NCBI RefSeq assembly: GCF_000711955.1
Contig: NZ_JONR01000054.1
Location: 1 to 27,138 of the forward strand
Reading direction: 5' to 3'
From: Nevskia soli DSM 19509
Lineage (GTDB): Bacteria > Pseudomonadota > Gammaproteobacteria > Nevskiales > Nevskiaceae
Length of the DNA: 27,138 nucleotides
Position 1 is the first letter of the stretch, and the number at the start of each line of letters is the position of its first letter. This document shows, piece after piece, positions 7,257 to 18,888 of this stretch. A program made the position numbers and the translations under genes. The notes beneath the pieces are model-generated. The model had not been told where the DNA came from. It did no database searches and was given only the letters and a program-made list of their open reading frames with translations.

Positions 7257-8264
7257 TCAACGCAACTCCCGCCCGACCCCGACCGAATCCTCCGGCTCAT
7301 GCAGTCGCCGCACCACATACAGCGGCCGCTGCTTCGTCTCCATGAAAATCCGCCCCACATACTCGCCCAGCACGCCAATGCTGAGCAGGTTGATGCCGCC
7401 GAAGAACATCACGGCCACGATCAGCGAGGCATAACCCGGTACATCGGTGCCGAGGATGAGGGTGCGCAGCAGGATGAAGCTGCCGTAAAAAAAGGAGAAG
7501 GCGGCGATGACCATGCCGACGTACGTCCACAGCCGCAGCGGAAACGAGCTGAACGAGGTAATGGCCTGGATGGCCAGGCTCAGCAGGCGGCGGTAATTGA
7601 ACTTGCTCTCGCCGGCGGCCCGCTCCGGCCGCTGATGCTCGATCAGATGCTGGCGGAAGCCGACCCAGGCGAACAGACCCTTGTTGTAGCGCGTGCGTTC
7701 CGGCAAGGCCAGGAAGGCCTCGATCACCACCCGGTCGAGCAGGCGGAAGTCGCCGGCGTTCGGCACGAAGCGCATCTCCGAAACGGCGTTGAGCAGGAAG
7801 TAGAAGGCGCGCGCCGAGCCGCGGCGCAGTGCGGTATCGGTATTGCGGTCGGCATGCACCGCCACCACCGTTTCAAAGCCTTCGCGCCACTTCGCCAGCA
7901 TCTGCGGGATCAGCTCAGGCGGATCCTGCAGGTCGGCGTCCAGGGTGATGGCGCAGGCGCCGCGGCAATGCCACAGCCCGGCGGTGAGGGCCGCCTCCTT
8001 GCCGAAGTTCCGCGAAAGGTCCACCACCCGCAGCTGCGCGATCGAGGATTGCAGCTCCAGCAGGCGTTGCAGCGTGTCGTCGCCGCTGCCGTCGTTGACC
8101 ACCACGATCTCGAAGTGGGCGGTGGCGGCGTCCATGATCGGCAACAGCGTGCCGAACAGGAAATCCAGCCCGGCGCTTTCGTTGTGCACCGGGATGACCA
8201 GGCTGACCTCGGGTGGACCGGACTCGTCGGTCCGCCGCGGCGGATGGGGATGGTCGCGGCTCAC
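7257..8264 (-). CDS. GtrB/DPM1-like family 2 glycosyltransferase, membrane-anchored
   Basis: This 335-residue protein is a GT2 glycosyltransferase of the polyprenyl-phosphate type (GtrB, ArnC, DPM1), which moves a sugar from a nucleotide donor to undecaprenyl phosphate on the inner face of the membrane. The GT-A fold begins at VSLVIPVHNES (about 20-30). D58 in VVNDGSGDD and the D109-A-D111 metal site, followed by LQDPPEL, are intact, and RNFGKEAALTAGL is the usual family motif. Two C-terminal membrane helices (about 245-266 and 280-305) anchor it. The start is GTG at 8264; no ATG and no clear ribosome-binding site is present, so the N-terminus is uncertain. It stands alone, with no GtrA-type flippase or third sugar-transfer gene nearby. 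The acceptor and sugar cannot be told. Confidence 0.92.
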   Translation of the reverse strand: MSRDHPHPPRRTDESGPPEVSLVIPVHNESAGLDFLFGTLLPIMDAATAHFEIVVVNDGSGDDTLQRLLELQSSIAQLRVVDLSRNFGKEAALTAGLWHCRGACAITLDADLQDPPELIPQMLAKWREGFETVVAVHADRNTDTALRRGSARAFYFLLNAVSEMRFVPNAGDFRLLDRVVIEAFLALPERTRYNKGLFAWVGFRQHLIEHQRPERAAGESKFNYRRLLSLAIQAITSFSSFPLRLWTYVGMVIAAFSFFYGSFILLRTLILGTDVPGYASLIVAVMFFGGINLLSIGVLGEYVGRIFMETKQRPLYVVRRLHEPEDSVGVGRELR

Positions 8265-8365
8265 GGCAGGTCGCTGCCGGGTGTCCGGAGAGCCGGGGCT
8301 GACCGCTGGATGCTCACGTCTCGCTCCTGTATGGGGGCGGCACGGGGAGGCGCTGCCGTACCCGA

Positions 8366-8371
8366 ATTATA
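8366..8371 (-). promoter_or_regulatory. Possible -10 box for the glycosyltransferase gene
   Basis: On the minus strand the sequence is a perfect TATAAT about 100 bp upstream of the GTG start. At the expected -35 distance the sequence is GC-rich and poor, so this is a weak call. Confidence 0.35.
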
Positions 8372-8387
8372 GGTGTCTGGCAGGGGA

Positions 8388-8418
8388 GCCGCGGGCCGCG
8401 CCGCATGCGGCCCGCGGC
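8388..8418. other. Perfect 12-bp stem inverted repeat in the divergent intergenic region
   Basis: GCCGCGGGCCGC at 8388-8399 and GCGGCCCGCGGC at 8407-8418 form a perfect stem with a 7-nt loop. It lies between the divergent glycosyltransferase and hybrid kinase genes. There is no T-run on either side. On the plus strand a TATATT at 8429-8434 follows closely, so the repeat could overlap a promoter of the kinase operon. Confidence 0.5.
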
Positions 8419-8496
8419 CCCGCCGCGTTATATTGGCATGATCATCCGCCAGGTCCGCTCTTCAGGGCCATGCGGCCATCGTCGATCCGGAGTCGC

Positions 8497-12069
<3,573 letters not shown>

Positions 12070-12088
12070 CGGCACGCGGCACACGGAC

Positions 12089-12919
12089 ATGCAAGACAAG
12101 GACGCCGAAGAGCTGGAGATCGGGGACTTCATCCGCACCCTGAAGGCGCGGCACGGCTACGACTTCGCCCAGTACGCGCCGGCCTCGTTCAAACGACGCC
12201 TGCGCGCCCTGCGTGTACGCACCGGCGCGGCCTCGATCTCCGCACTGAGCAGACGGGTGACGGACGAGCCGGCTTTCCTGCGCCAGGTGCTGGCCGGCCT
12301 GTCGGTGCCGGTATCGGAGATGTTCCGCGACCCGTGGGTGTTCGAGGCGCTGCGCCGCGAGGTATTGCCGATCCTGGCCTCGTACCCGCGCATCCATATC
12401 TGGCAGGCCGGCTGCGCCCATGGCGAGGAAGTGTATTCGCTGGCCATCCTGCTGCAGGAGGAGGGGCTTTACGACAAGTCGCAGATCTTCGCCACCGATC
12501 TCAACGACGTGGCGCTGGAGGAAGCCGCCGAGGGCATCTACGCCGCTTCCAGCGCCCGCCTGTTTTCGGAGAACTACCAGCGCGCCGGGGGCCGGTATTC
12601 CCTGTCCGACTATTTCCACGCCCGCTACGAGCGGATCAAGTTCGACGAATCACTCAAGCGCAACGTCACCTTCGCCAGCCACAACCTCTCCACCGACGGC
12701 GTCTTCGCCGAGGTGCAGCTGATCCTGTGCCGCAACGTGCTGATCTACTTCAACGACGCCCTGCAGAACCGCGTGCTGCAGCTGTTCCGCGACAGCCTGG
12801 TGCACAAGGGCTTCCTCTGCCTGGGCAGCAAGGAAACGCTGGCGCATACCACGGTGGAGCGCGATTTCGACGCTTTCGACCTGCCAGCCCGGCTGTACCG
12901 CCGCCATGCGCCACGCTAG
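12089..12919 (+). CDS. Stand-alone CheR-type glutamate O-methyltransferase
   Basis: This 276-residue protein has the CheR layout: an all-helical N-terminal domain (about 10-75), then an S-adenosylmethionine-binding domain. Visible motifs are VPVSEMFRDPWVFEALR (about 73-89), the SAM-loop AGCAHGEEVYSLAI at 107-120 (usually CATGEEPYSLA), ATDLND, and the C-terminal LCRNVLIYF. CheR methylates glutamates in chemoreceptors. Here there is no receptor, CheA or CheW gene in the window, so its substrate is probably a neighbour, most simply the hybrid kinase 19 bp upstream. The His in CAHGEE replaces the usual Thr; whether this matters is unknown. There is no clear ribosome-binding site before ATG 12089, so coupling to the kinase is likely. 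Its last 14 bp overlap the start of cheB. Confidence 0.94.
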   Translation: MQDKDAEELEIGDFIRTLKARHGYDFAQYAPASFKRRLRALRVRTGAASISALSRRVTDEPAFLRQVLAGLSVPVSEMFRDPWVFEALRREVLPILASYPRIHIWQAGCAHGEEVYSLAILLQEEGLYDKSQIFATDLNDVALEEAAEGIYAASSARLFSENYQRAGGRYSLSDYFHARYERIKFDESLKRNVTFASHNLSTDGVFAEVQLILCRNVLIYFNDALQNRVLQLFRDSLVHKGFLCLGSKETLAHTTVERDFDAFDLPARLYRRHAPR

Positions 12920-13496
12920 TCCGGCGCAGCGGGTGGTGGCCATCGGCGCCTCGGTCGGCGGCCTCGAGGCACTGAAGCAGGTCCTCGGCGCGCTGCCGGC
13001 GGACTATCCCTGGCCGGTGATCGCCCTGCTGCATACCAGCGCCGGCTATCGCGGCACGCGGCTCGATACCTTGCTGGCCCAGCGTTGCGCCTTGCCGGTG
13101 CGTGAGGCGGAGGCGCGCCGGCCGCTTGAATCGGGGGTCGTCCACCTGGCGCCTGCCGGCTATCATCTGCTGGTGGAACAAGACCTGCGGTTTTCCCTCT
13201 CCGTCGACGAAAAGGTGTCCTACGTGCGGCCTTCCGCGGATGTCCTGTTCGAGAGCCTGGCCGAAGCAGTGGGCGCCGGCGCCATCGGCGTGATTCTCAC
13301 CGGCGCCAACGACGACGGTGCCGCCGGCCTCGCCGCGATCCGCGCGCGCGGCGGCCTGGCCATCGTGCAGGACCCGCAAGAGGCGCAGGCGCCGCAGATG
13401 CCGCAGGCGGCGCTACGCATTGCCGGCGCCGACCACGTGCTGCCCCTTGCAGCCATCGGCGCCCGGCTGGCCGCACTTCCACGAGAGTCCGCATGA
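12906..13496 (+). CDS. Stand-alone CheB-type methylesterase domain (no receiver)
   Basis: This 196-residue protein is a bare CheB methylesterase/deamidase domain lacking the N-terminal receiver that normally controls CheB. The catalytic triad is in place: S16 in IGASVGG, H43 in ALLHTS, and D137 in ILTGANDDGAAG. The PAGYHLLVE and VRPSADVLFESLA segments are typical of the fold. It would remove the methyl groups that the upstream CheR adds. It overlaps cheR by 14 bp, and its stop overlaps the ATG of the diguanylate cyclase gene (ATGA), showing tight translational coupling. Without a receiver its activity may be constitutive, or be controlled by one of the receivers of the neighbouring kinase. 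Confidence in the family is high; the substrate is inferred. Confidence 0.94.
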   Translation: MRHASPAQRVVAIGASVGGLEALKQVLGALPADYPWPVIALLHTSAGYRGTRLDTLLAQRCALPVREAEARRPLESGVVHLAPAGYHLLVEQDLRFSLSVDEKVSYVRPSADVLFESLAEAVGAGAIGVILTGANDDGAAGLAAIRARGGLAIVQDPQEAQAPQMPQAALRIAGADHVLPLAAIGARLAALPRESA

Positions 13497-14500
13497 GCAC
13501 CGTCCTGCCCCGCCCGAAAATCCTGGTGGTCGACGACACGCCCGCCAACCTGCTGGTGATGCGCAAGCTGCTGGCCAAGGTCGACGCCGAGCTGGTCGAG
13601 GCGGCCAACGGCAACGCGGCCCTGGCGGCCAGCCTCGATCACGAATTCGCCCTGATCCTGCTCGACGTGCAGATGCCCGACATGGACGGTTTCGAAGTGG
13701 CGGAATTCCTGTCGCAGGAAGAGCACACCCGCGACACGCCGATCATCTTCGTCACCGCCGCCTATGCCGACGACATGAATCGCATCAAGGGTTACGGCAG
13801 CGGCGCGGTGGACTACATCGTCAAGCCGATCAACGACGCCATCCTGCTGTCCAAGGTGCGGGTGTTCCTGGAGCTGTACCGCGGCAAGCAGGAGCTGCGG
13901 CGCCTGCTGGCCGAACTGGACCGGCGCAACCGCGAGTTGCAGACGGAAATCGCCGAGCGGCAGCGGCTGGAGCAACTGGCGCTGCACCAGGCCTCGCACG
14001 ATCCGCTGACCGCCTTGCCCAACCGCCTGCTGTTCCTCGACCGCCTGGCCAAGTCGATCGCCCGAGCCGAGCGGCATGGCGCGTCCTGCGCCCTGTTCTA
14101 CATCGACATCGACGATTTCAAGCCGGTCAACGACCGTTACGGACACCATGCCGGCGACGAGCTGCTCAAGGCGGTGTCGCAGCGCATGGTCGACAGCATG
14201 CGCAAGGTCGACACCGTGGCGCGCCTGGGCGGCGACGAATTCGCCGCCATCATGGAGGAGCCGGCCGGCATCGCCGACGCCCTGCTGGCGGCGCAGCGCC
14301 TGGCCGACAACGTGCGCAAGCCCTATCTGCTGGAACTGCGCGACCATCCCGCGCCGGTGGAGGTGCGGGTCGGCGCCAGCGTCGGCATCGCCCTCTACCC
14401 GCAGCATGCCGGCGATCTCGATGCGCTGGTGCGAGCTGCCGACGGCGTCATGTACCGCGCCAAGAAAGCCGGCAAGAATCAGTGCGTTGTAGCCGACTGA
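13493..14500 (+). CDS. Response regulator diguanylate cyclase (REC-GGDEF)
   Basis: This 335-residue cytoplasmic protein has an N-terminal receiver (about 8-125) with D14/D15, the phospho-acceptor D58 in LILLDVQMPDMDGF, and the lysine in YIVKPI. A helical linker (about 130-165) leads to a GGDEF domain. The active-site GGDEF is at 246-250, and an intact inhibitory I-site RKVD stands five residues before it, so it should make cyclic di-GMP from GTP under product feedback. The SHDPLTALPNR and DIDDFKPVNDRYGH motifs are canonical. Its ATG overlaps the cheB stop by 4 bp. It is the likely output of the upstream hybrid kinase, whose phosphorelay could end on D58. Confidence 0.96.
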   Translation: MSTVLPRPKILVVDDTPANLLVMRKLLAKVDAELVEAANGNAALAASLDHEFALILLDVQMPDMDGFEVAEFLSQEEHTRDTPIIFVTAAYADDMNRIKGYGSGAVDYIVKPINDAILLSKVRVFLELYRGKQELRRLLAELDRRNRELQTEIAERQRLEQLALHQASHDPLTALPNRLLFLDRLAKSIARAERHGASCALFYIDIDDFKPVNDRYGHHAGDELLKAVSQRMVDSMRKVDTVARLGGDEFAAIMEEPAGIADALLAAQRLADNVRKPYLLELRDHPAPVEVRVGASVGIALYPQHAGDLDALVRAADGVMYRAKKAGKNQCVVAD

Positions 14501-14650
14501 CGGTGCTGCGCCGCCACCCAGGCCGGAATCCGCGCGGCTGCGCGGCGCATTAACCGGAGCGCCACGGCGCGCGTCCGTTTTCGGCCAATGGCAGGGAGCG
14601 GGTATTTGCCGGAGAATCGCCGCCGTCCACTCCTCCGGCTGCAAATCCCC
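14501..14650 (+). other. Intergenic spacer before the acyl-CoA dehydrogenase gene
   Basis: This 150-bp spacer is GC-rich with short self-complementary stretches such as CCGCGCGGCTGCGCGG. I see no convincing T-run terminator, promoter pair or ribosome-binding site. An in-frame ATG at 14588 could extend the next gene but is not supported by family conservation. Confidence 0.3.
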
Positions 14651-16468
14651 ATGCCCGCCTACAAAGCTCCGCTGCGCGATATGCGCTTCCTGATGAATGA
14701 AGTGTTCGACTACCCCGGCCATTACGCCGAGCTGTCGAACGGCAAGGACGCCGATCCCGAGACGGTCAGCGCCATCCTCGAAGAGTGCGCCAAGTTCTGC
14801 GAAGAAGTGCTGTCGCCCCTGAACCTGCCGGGCGACGAGGAAGGCTGCCACTTCAGCAATAACCAGGTGAAGACGCCGAAGGGCTTCAAGGAAGCCTACG
14901 CGCAGTACGTCGCCGGCGGCTGGCAGGGCCTGTCGCATCCCGCCGAATACGGCGGCCAGGGCCTGCCCATGTCGATGGGCCTGATCAAGTCCGAGATGAT
15001 GGGGACCGCCAACTGGTCGTTCACCATGTACCCGGGCCTGTCGCTGGGCGCCATGAACACCATCATGCAGCACGCCTCGCCCGAGCTGAAGGCGTTGTAC
15101 ATGCCGCCGCTCACCGAAGGCCGCTGGACCGGCACCATGTGCCTGACCGAGCCGCAGTGCGGCACCGACCTGGGCCAGGTCAAGACCAGGGCCGAACCGC
15201 AGGCCGACGGCACTTACAAGATCACCGGCACCAAGATCTTCATCTCCGCCGGCGAGCACGACTTCACCGACAACATCGTGCACATCGTGCTGGCGCGCCT
15301 GCCCGACGCGCCTCCCGGCACACGCGGCATCTCGCTGTTCATCGTGCCCAAGATGCAGGTCAAGGCCGACGGCGGCGTCGGCGAGCACAACCATGTGGTG
15401 TGCAGCGCCATCGAACACAAGATGGGCATCAAGGCCTCCGCCACCGCGGTGATCAACTTCGAGGACTCCATCGGCCACATGATCGCCGAGCCGAACAAGG
15501 GCCTGGAAGCGATGTTCACCTTCATGAACACCGCCCGCGTCGGCACCGCCGTGCAGGGCATCGCCCACGCCGAGTTGTCCTACCAGGGCGCCCTGGCCTA
15601 TGCCAAGGAGCGCCGCTCGATGCGCGCCCTCTCCGGCAAGAAGGAGCCGGAGCAGGTTGCCGACGCCATCATCCACCACGCCGACGTGCGCCGCATGCTG
15701 CTGACGCAGAAAGCCATCGCCGAAGGCGGCCGTGCCATGATCTACTTCGCGGCGCAGTATTCCGACCACATGGTCAACAGCATCGCCGAAGGCGACGAGA
15801 AGAAGTACAAGCACTGGGACGACAAGCTCGGCTTCCTCACCCCGATCCTCAAGGGCTTCCTCACCGAGCTGGGCCTGGAAGCGGCCAACCTGGGCATGCA
15901 GGTGTTCGGCGGCCACGGCTACATCAAGGAACACGGCATGGAGCAGATCGCGCGCGACGCGCGCATCGCCACCCTGTACGAGGGCACCACCGGCATCCAG
16001 TCGCTGGATCTGCTCGGCCGCAAGGTGCTGGTGATGACCCGCGGCAAGGCCGTGCGCGAGTTCACCGGCCACATCGCCAAGTTCGCGATCGAGCACGTCG
16101 GCGACGCCAAGATCCGCGCCTATGCCATCAGGCTGGGGCGGCTGGCGGCCGAGTGGAACGTGCTGACCACCCGTATCATGCTCGGCGCCCGCAAGGACCG
16201 CGACGTGGTCGGCGCCGCCAGCTACCACTTCCTGATGTATTCCGGTTACGTCACCATGGCCTACTTCTGGGCCCTGCAGGCGGCGGTGGCGAGCAAGAAG
16301 CTGGCGGAGGGCGGGGCGGAGAAGGCCGAGTTCTACAAGGCCAAGCTATACACCGCCCGCTTCTACTTCGACCATCTCCTGCCGCGTGCCGAAGGCCATG
16401 CCAGTTCCATGACCAAGCCGGCGCGTTCCCTGATGAAGATGCCGGTGGATAGCTTTGTTTTCGAATAA
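14651..16468 (+). CDS. Acyl-CoA dehydrogenase, DmdC/FadE-like with C-terminal extension
   Basis: This 605-residue flavoprotein belongs to the long acyl-CoA dehydrogenase group that includes 3-methylmercaptopropionyl-CoA dehydrogenase (DmdC) and related FadE-type enzymes, which introduce an alpha-beta double bond into acyl-CoAs. The N-terminus MPAYKAPLRDMRFLMNEVF is the usual start of this group, so I chose ATG 14651. The FAD-binding region contains TMCLTEPQCGTDLGQVKT and GTKIFISAGEHD. The C-terminal catalytic region contains QVFGGHGYIKEHGMEQIARDARI and LYEGTTGIQSLDLLGRK, where E444 is the likely catalytic base. A C-terminal alpha-helical extension domain completes it. Fatty-acid beta-oxidation is more likely than sulfur metabolism, as no dmd genes are near. 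It ends at a strong terminator and appears monocistronic. Confidence 0.93.
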   Translation: MPAYKAPLRDMRFLMNEVFDYPGHYAELSNGKDADPETVSAILEECAKFCEEVLSPLNLPGDEEGCHFSNNQVKTPKGFKEAYAQYVAGGWQGLSHPAEYGGQGLPMSMGLIKSEMMGTANWSFTMYPGLSLGAMNTIMQHASPELKALYMPPLTEGRWTGTMCLTEPQCGTDLGQVKTRAEPQADGTYKITGTKIFISAGEHDFTDNIVHIVLARLPDAPPGTRGISLFIVPKMQVKADGGVGEHNHVVCSAIEHKMGIKASATAVINFEDSIGHMIAEPNKGLEAMFTFMNTARVGTAVQGIAHAELSYQGALAYAKERRSMRALSGKKEPEQVADAIIHHADVRRMLLTQKAIAEGGRAMIYFAAQYSDHMVNSIAEGDEKKYKHWDDKLGFLTPILKGFLTELGLEAANLGMQVFGGHGYIKEHGMEQIARDARIATLYEGTTGIQSLDLLGRKVLVMTRGKAVREFTGHIAKFAIEHVGDAKIRAYAIRLGRLAAEWNVLTTRIMLGARKDRDVVGAASYHFLMYSGYVTMAYFWALQAAVASKKLAEGGAEKAEFYKAKLYTARFYFDHLLPRAEGHASSMTKPARSLMKMPVDSFVFE

Positions 16469-16500
16469 GAAATCATCTTGTTAGAGCAGTTTGTGTCAAT

Positions 16501-16535
16501 GCGCCCCGACTGAAACAGCCGGGGCGCACTTTTTT
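16501..16535 (+). terminator. Strong rho-independent terminator after the acyl-CoA dehydrogenase gene
   Basis: GCGCCCCG at 16501-16508 pairs with CGGGGCGC at 16520-16527 across an 11-nt loop, followed by AC and a run of six T. It lies about 30 bp after the stop codon and separates this gene from the pst operon. Confidence 0.9.
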
Positions 16536-16757
16536 GGTGCGCCATTGCGGCAACAGGTAGAGTGCTGCCCGCCTGGAATCATTCCCGCATTCCGCCCCCA
16601 TCTGGAATGGCGGAGTGGTATTTTCTTGCCACGGAACTGAGCCTGGTCTGCAACAAAACTGTCATTTGCCCTCCGTAAGCTCCTCGTCAGGGAGATAAAG
16701 GTCCATCAGACTCCCTTTCCGACTTCTCAATACCCTGGATTTACACGGGAGATTCAC
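16536..16757 (+). promoter_or_regulatory. pstS leader region
   Basis: This 222-bp region carries the candidate Pho box at 16648-16665 and the pstS ribosome-binding site GGGAGA at 16747-16752. Upstream of the Pho box, CCGCATTCC at 16585-16593 and GGAATGGCGG at 16604-16613 make an imperfect inverted repeat of unknown role. The 5' untranslated region would be about 70 bp. Confidence 0.5.
16648..16665 (+). promoter_or_regulatory. Candidate Pho box (PhoB site) upstream of pstS
   Basis: CTGCAACAAAACTGTCAT fits the two-repeat pattern of PhoB sites: 7 bp, a 4-bp A-rich spacer, 7 bp. The second half CTGTCAT is a perfect match to the consensus and the first half matches at five of seven positions. Its position before pstS, the classic PhoB target, adds weight. 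The likely -10 is weak, around GTAAGC at 16675-16680. Confidence 0.6.
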
Positions 16758-17813
16758 GTGAGCCTCATGAAAAAAACCATTCTGCGCAGCCTGGTGCTTG
16801 GCGCCGCCGCCGCGGCCCTAACCGCTCCGGCCGCCTTCGCCGCCGACATCTCCGGTGCCGGTTCGACCTTCTTCTATCCGATCGCCGCCAAGTGGGCCGA
16901 CGCCTACAAGACCTCGACCGGTTCCGGCCTCAACTACCAGTCGATCGGTTCCGGCGGCGGCATCAAGCAGGTCAAGGCCAAGACCGTGACCTTCGGCGCC
17001 ACCGACAAGCCGCTGGAGCTGAAGGAGCTCGATGAAGCCGGCCTGATCCAGTTCCCGGCCGTGATGGGCGGCGTGGTGCCGGTGATCAACGTCAAGGGCA
17101 TCGCTCCCGGTGAGCTGACCCTCGACGGCACCACCCTGGCCGACCTGTTCCTGGGCAAGATCAAGTCCTGGAACGATCCGGCCATCGCCAAGCTCAACCC
17201 GAAGGTCAAGCTGCCCTCGACCCTGGTCGCCGTGGTGCACCGTTCCGACGGCTCCGGCACCAGCTTCCTGTTCACCAACTACCTGTCGCAGAACAGCGCC
17301 GAGTGGAAGGACAAGGTCGGCGCCGCCACCGCGGTGGAATGGCCCGCCGGCATCGGCGCCAAGGGCAACGAAGGCGTTGCCGGCATCGCCCTGCAGACCG
17401 ATGGCGCCATCGGCTACGTCGAGTTCGCTTACGCCAAGCAGAACAAGATGACGTACACCAAGATGATCAACAAGGACGGCAAGACGGTCGAGCCGAAGAG
17501 CGAGACCTTCCAGGCCGCCGCCGCCAACGCCGACTGGGCCAACGCCCCCGGCTTCTACCAGGTGCTGACCAACCAGCCGGGTGCCGAGAGCTGGCCCATC
17601 ACCGGCGCGCCGTTCATCCTGGTCTACAAGAACCCGTCCGATCCGGCGGCGCTGCTCGAAGCCCTCAAGTACTTCGACTGGTGCTACAAGAACGGCCAGA
17701 AGGCCGCCGACGAGCTCGACTACGTGCCGATGCCGGCCAAGGTCGTACAGCTGATCGAAGCCAACTGGAAGTCCAGCATCAAGGACGCCAGCGGCCAGCC
17801 GCTCTGGAAGTAA
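16758..17813 (+). CDS. pstS: Phosphate ABC transporter periplasmic phosphate-binding protein
   Basis: This 351-residue protein binds inorganic phosphate in the periplasm and delivers it to PstCA. A Sec signal peptide (about 1-28, ending AAFA) precedes the mature start ADISGAGSTFFYPIAAKW. Phosphate-contact motifs are GAGSTF, SIGSGGGIKQ, GATDKPL and the RSDGSGTSFLFTNYL loop. No lipobox cysteine is present, so it is soluble. I chose GTG at 16758 because GGGAGA lies 5 bp upstream; the in-frame ATG at 16767 would leave a 14-bp gap. It is the first gene of pstSCAB-phoU and lies under a candidate Pho box, so phosphate-starvation induction through PhoB is expected. A hairpin after it probably allows more PstS than permease to be made. 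Confidence 0.97.
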   Translation: MSLMKKTILRSLVLGAAAAALTAPAAFAADISGAGSTFFYPIAAKWADAYKTSTGSGLNYQSIGSGGGIKQVKAKTVTFGATDKPLELKELDEAGLIQFPAVMGGVVPVINVKGIAPGELTLDGTTLADLFLGKIKSWNDPAIAKLNPKVKLPSTLVAVVHRSDGSGTSFLFTNYLSQNSAEWKDKVGAATAVEWPAGIGAKGNEGVAGIALQTDGAIGYVEFAYAKQNKMTYTKMINKDGKTVEPKSETFQAAAANADWANAPGFYQVLTNQPGAESWPITGAPFILVYKNPSDPAALLEALKYFDWCYKNGQKAADELDYVPMPAKVVQLIEANWKSSIKDASGQPLWK

Positions 17814-17836
17814 GGGTCGCAGGTCTCTGATGTCAC

Positions 17837-17870
17837 GGGAGGCTGGCACCTATGCCAGCCTCCCTTCTTA
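17837..17870 (+). terminator. pstS-pstC intercistronic hairpin (attenuator or mRNA stabiliser)
   Basis: GGGAGGCTGGC at 17837-17847 pairs perfectly with GCCAGCCTCCC at 17854-17864 across a 6-nt loop, then TTCTTAAT. The T-tract is broken, so it may terminate only partially or protect the pstS 3' end from exonucleases. Either would raise PstS relative to PstC and PstA. Confidence 0.7.
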
Positions 17871-17892
17871 ATGTCACACTCAGGCCTGCTCC

Positions 17893-18888
17893 GTGAACTC
17901 AACCGCCCAAGTGGCCACCTCCATCGCCCAATCGGAAATCTCGCCGTCGGCGCTGCGTCGTCATGGCATCTGGGATGCCCTGCTGCGCAATGCCACGCGT
18001 ACCGCCGCGATCACCGTCCTGCTGCTGCTGGGCGGGGTGATCCTGTCGCTGATCCACGGCTCCATTCCCGCGTTCAAGGCCTTCGGCTTCAGCTTCCTGA
18101 CCACCGAGACCTGGAACCCCGTCACCGAGAAGTTCGGTGCCCTGGCCCCGATCTACGGCACCCTGGTCACCTCCTTCATCGCCATGCTGATCGGCATTCC
18201 GGTCAGCCTGGGCGTCGCCATCTTCATCACCGAGCTGTGCCCGCTGTGGCTGCGGCGCCCGATCAGCACCGCGATCGAGCTGCTCGCCGGCATCCCCAGC
18301 ATCATCTACGGCATCTGGGGCCTGTTCGTGCTGTCGCCGTTCCTCCAGGCTCACGTGCAGCCGCTGATCATCGCCACCTTTTCCGGCGTGCCGGTGCTGT
18401 CCTCGCTGTTCGCCGGGCCGCCCTACGGCATCGGCATCTTCACCGCCGGCATCATCCTCAGCATCATGGTGCTGCCCTACATCACCTCGGTCACCCGCGA
18501 CGTGTTCGAGACCGTGCCCGCGGTGCTGAAGGAGTCCGCCTACGGCCTGGGCTGCACCACCTGGGAGGTGGTCAGCAAGGTGGTACTGCCGTACACCCGC
18601 GCCGGCGTCATCGGCGGCATCATGCTCGGCCTGGGCCGTGCCCTGGGCGAGACCATGGCGGTGACCTTCGTCATCGGCAACGCGCACAAGATCGCCGCTT
18701 CCATCCTGGCGCCGGGCACCACCATTTCCGCCAACATCGCCAATGAATTCACCGAGGCAGAGGGCGAGCTTTACACCTCCTCGCTGGTGGCCCAGGGCCT
18801 GATCCTGTTCGGCATCACCTTCATCGTGCTGGCCGCCGCGCGGCTGATGCTGCTGCGCCTCGAGATGCGCAGCGGGAGCAAGGTATGA
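17893..18888 (+). CDS. pstC: Phosphate ABC transporter permease PstC
   Basis: This 331-residue inner-membrane protein forms the phosphate channel together with PstA. It has about six membrane helices, the first near residues 38-55, and the permease coupling loop VPAVLKESAYGLGCTTWEVVSKVVLPYTRAG, which ends at GIMLGLGRALGETMAVTFVIG, the family signature. The segment ELLAGIPSIIYGIWGLF is typical of PstC. The start is GTG at 17893 with only a weak ribosome-binding site; an ATG at 17871 is out of frame. Its stop overlaps the pstA start (ATGA). N-terminal residues 1-35 are poorly conserved and cytoplasmic. Confidence 0.97.
   Translation: MNSTAQVATSIAQSEISPSALRRHGIWDALLRNATRTAAITVLLLLGGVILSLIHGSIPAFKAFGFSFLTTETWNPVTEKFGALAPIYGTLVTSFIAMLIGIPVSLGVAIFITELCPLWLRRPISTAIELLAGIPSIIYGIWGLFVLSPFLQAHVQPLIIATFSGVPVLSSLFAGPPYGIGIFTAGIILSIMVLPYITSVTRDVFETVPAVLKESAYGLGCTTWEVVSKVVLPYTRAGVIGGIMLGLGRALGETMAVTFVIGNAHKIAASILAPGTTISANIANEFTEAEGELYTSSLVAQGLILFGITFIVLAAARLMLLRLEMRSGSKV

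Noticed and set aside
7203..8372. A 389-residue plus-strand frame over the glycosyltransferase gene
   Set aside because: The minus strand here has intact GT2 motifs and two membrane helices, while the plus-strand frame has none.
13220..16228. A 1002-residue minus-strand open frame
   Set aside because: It runs antisense across cheB, the diguanylate cyclase and the dehydrogenase, all of which are well supported, and its sequence has no domain pattern.
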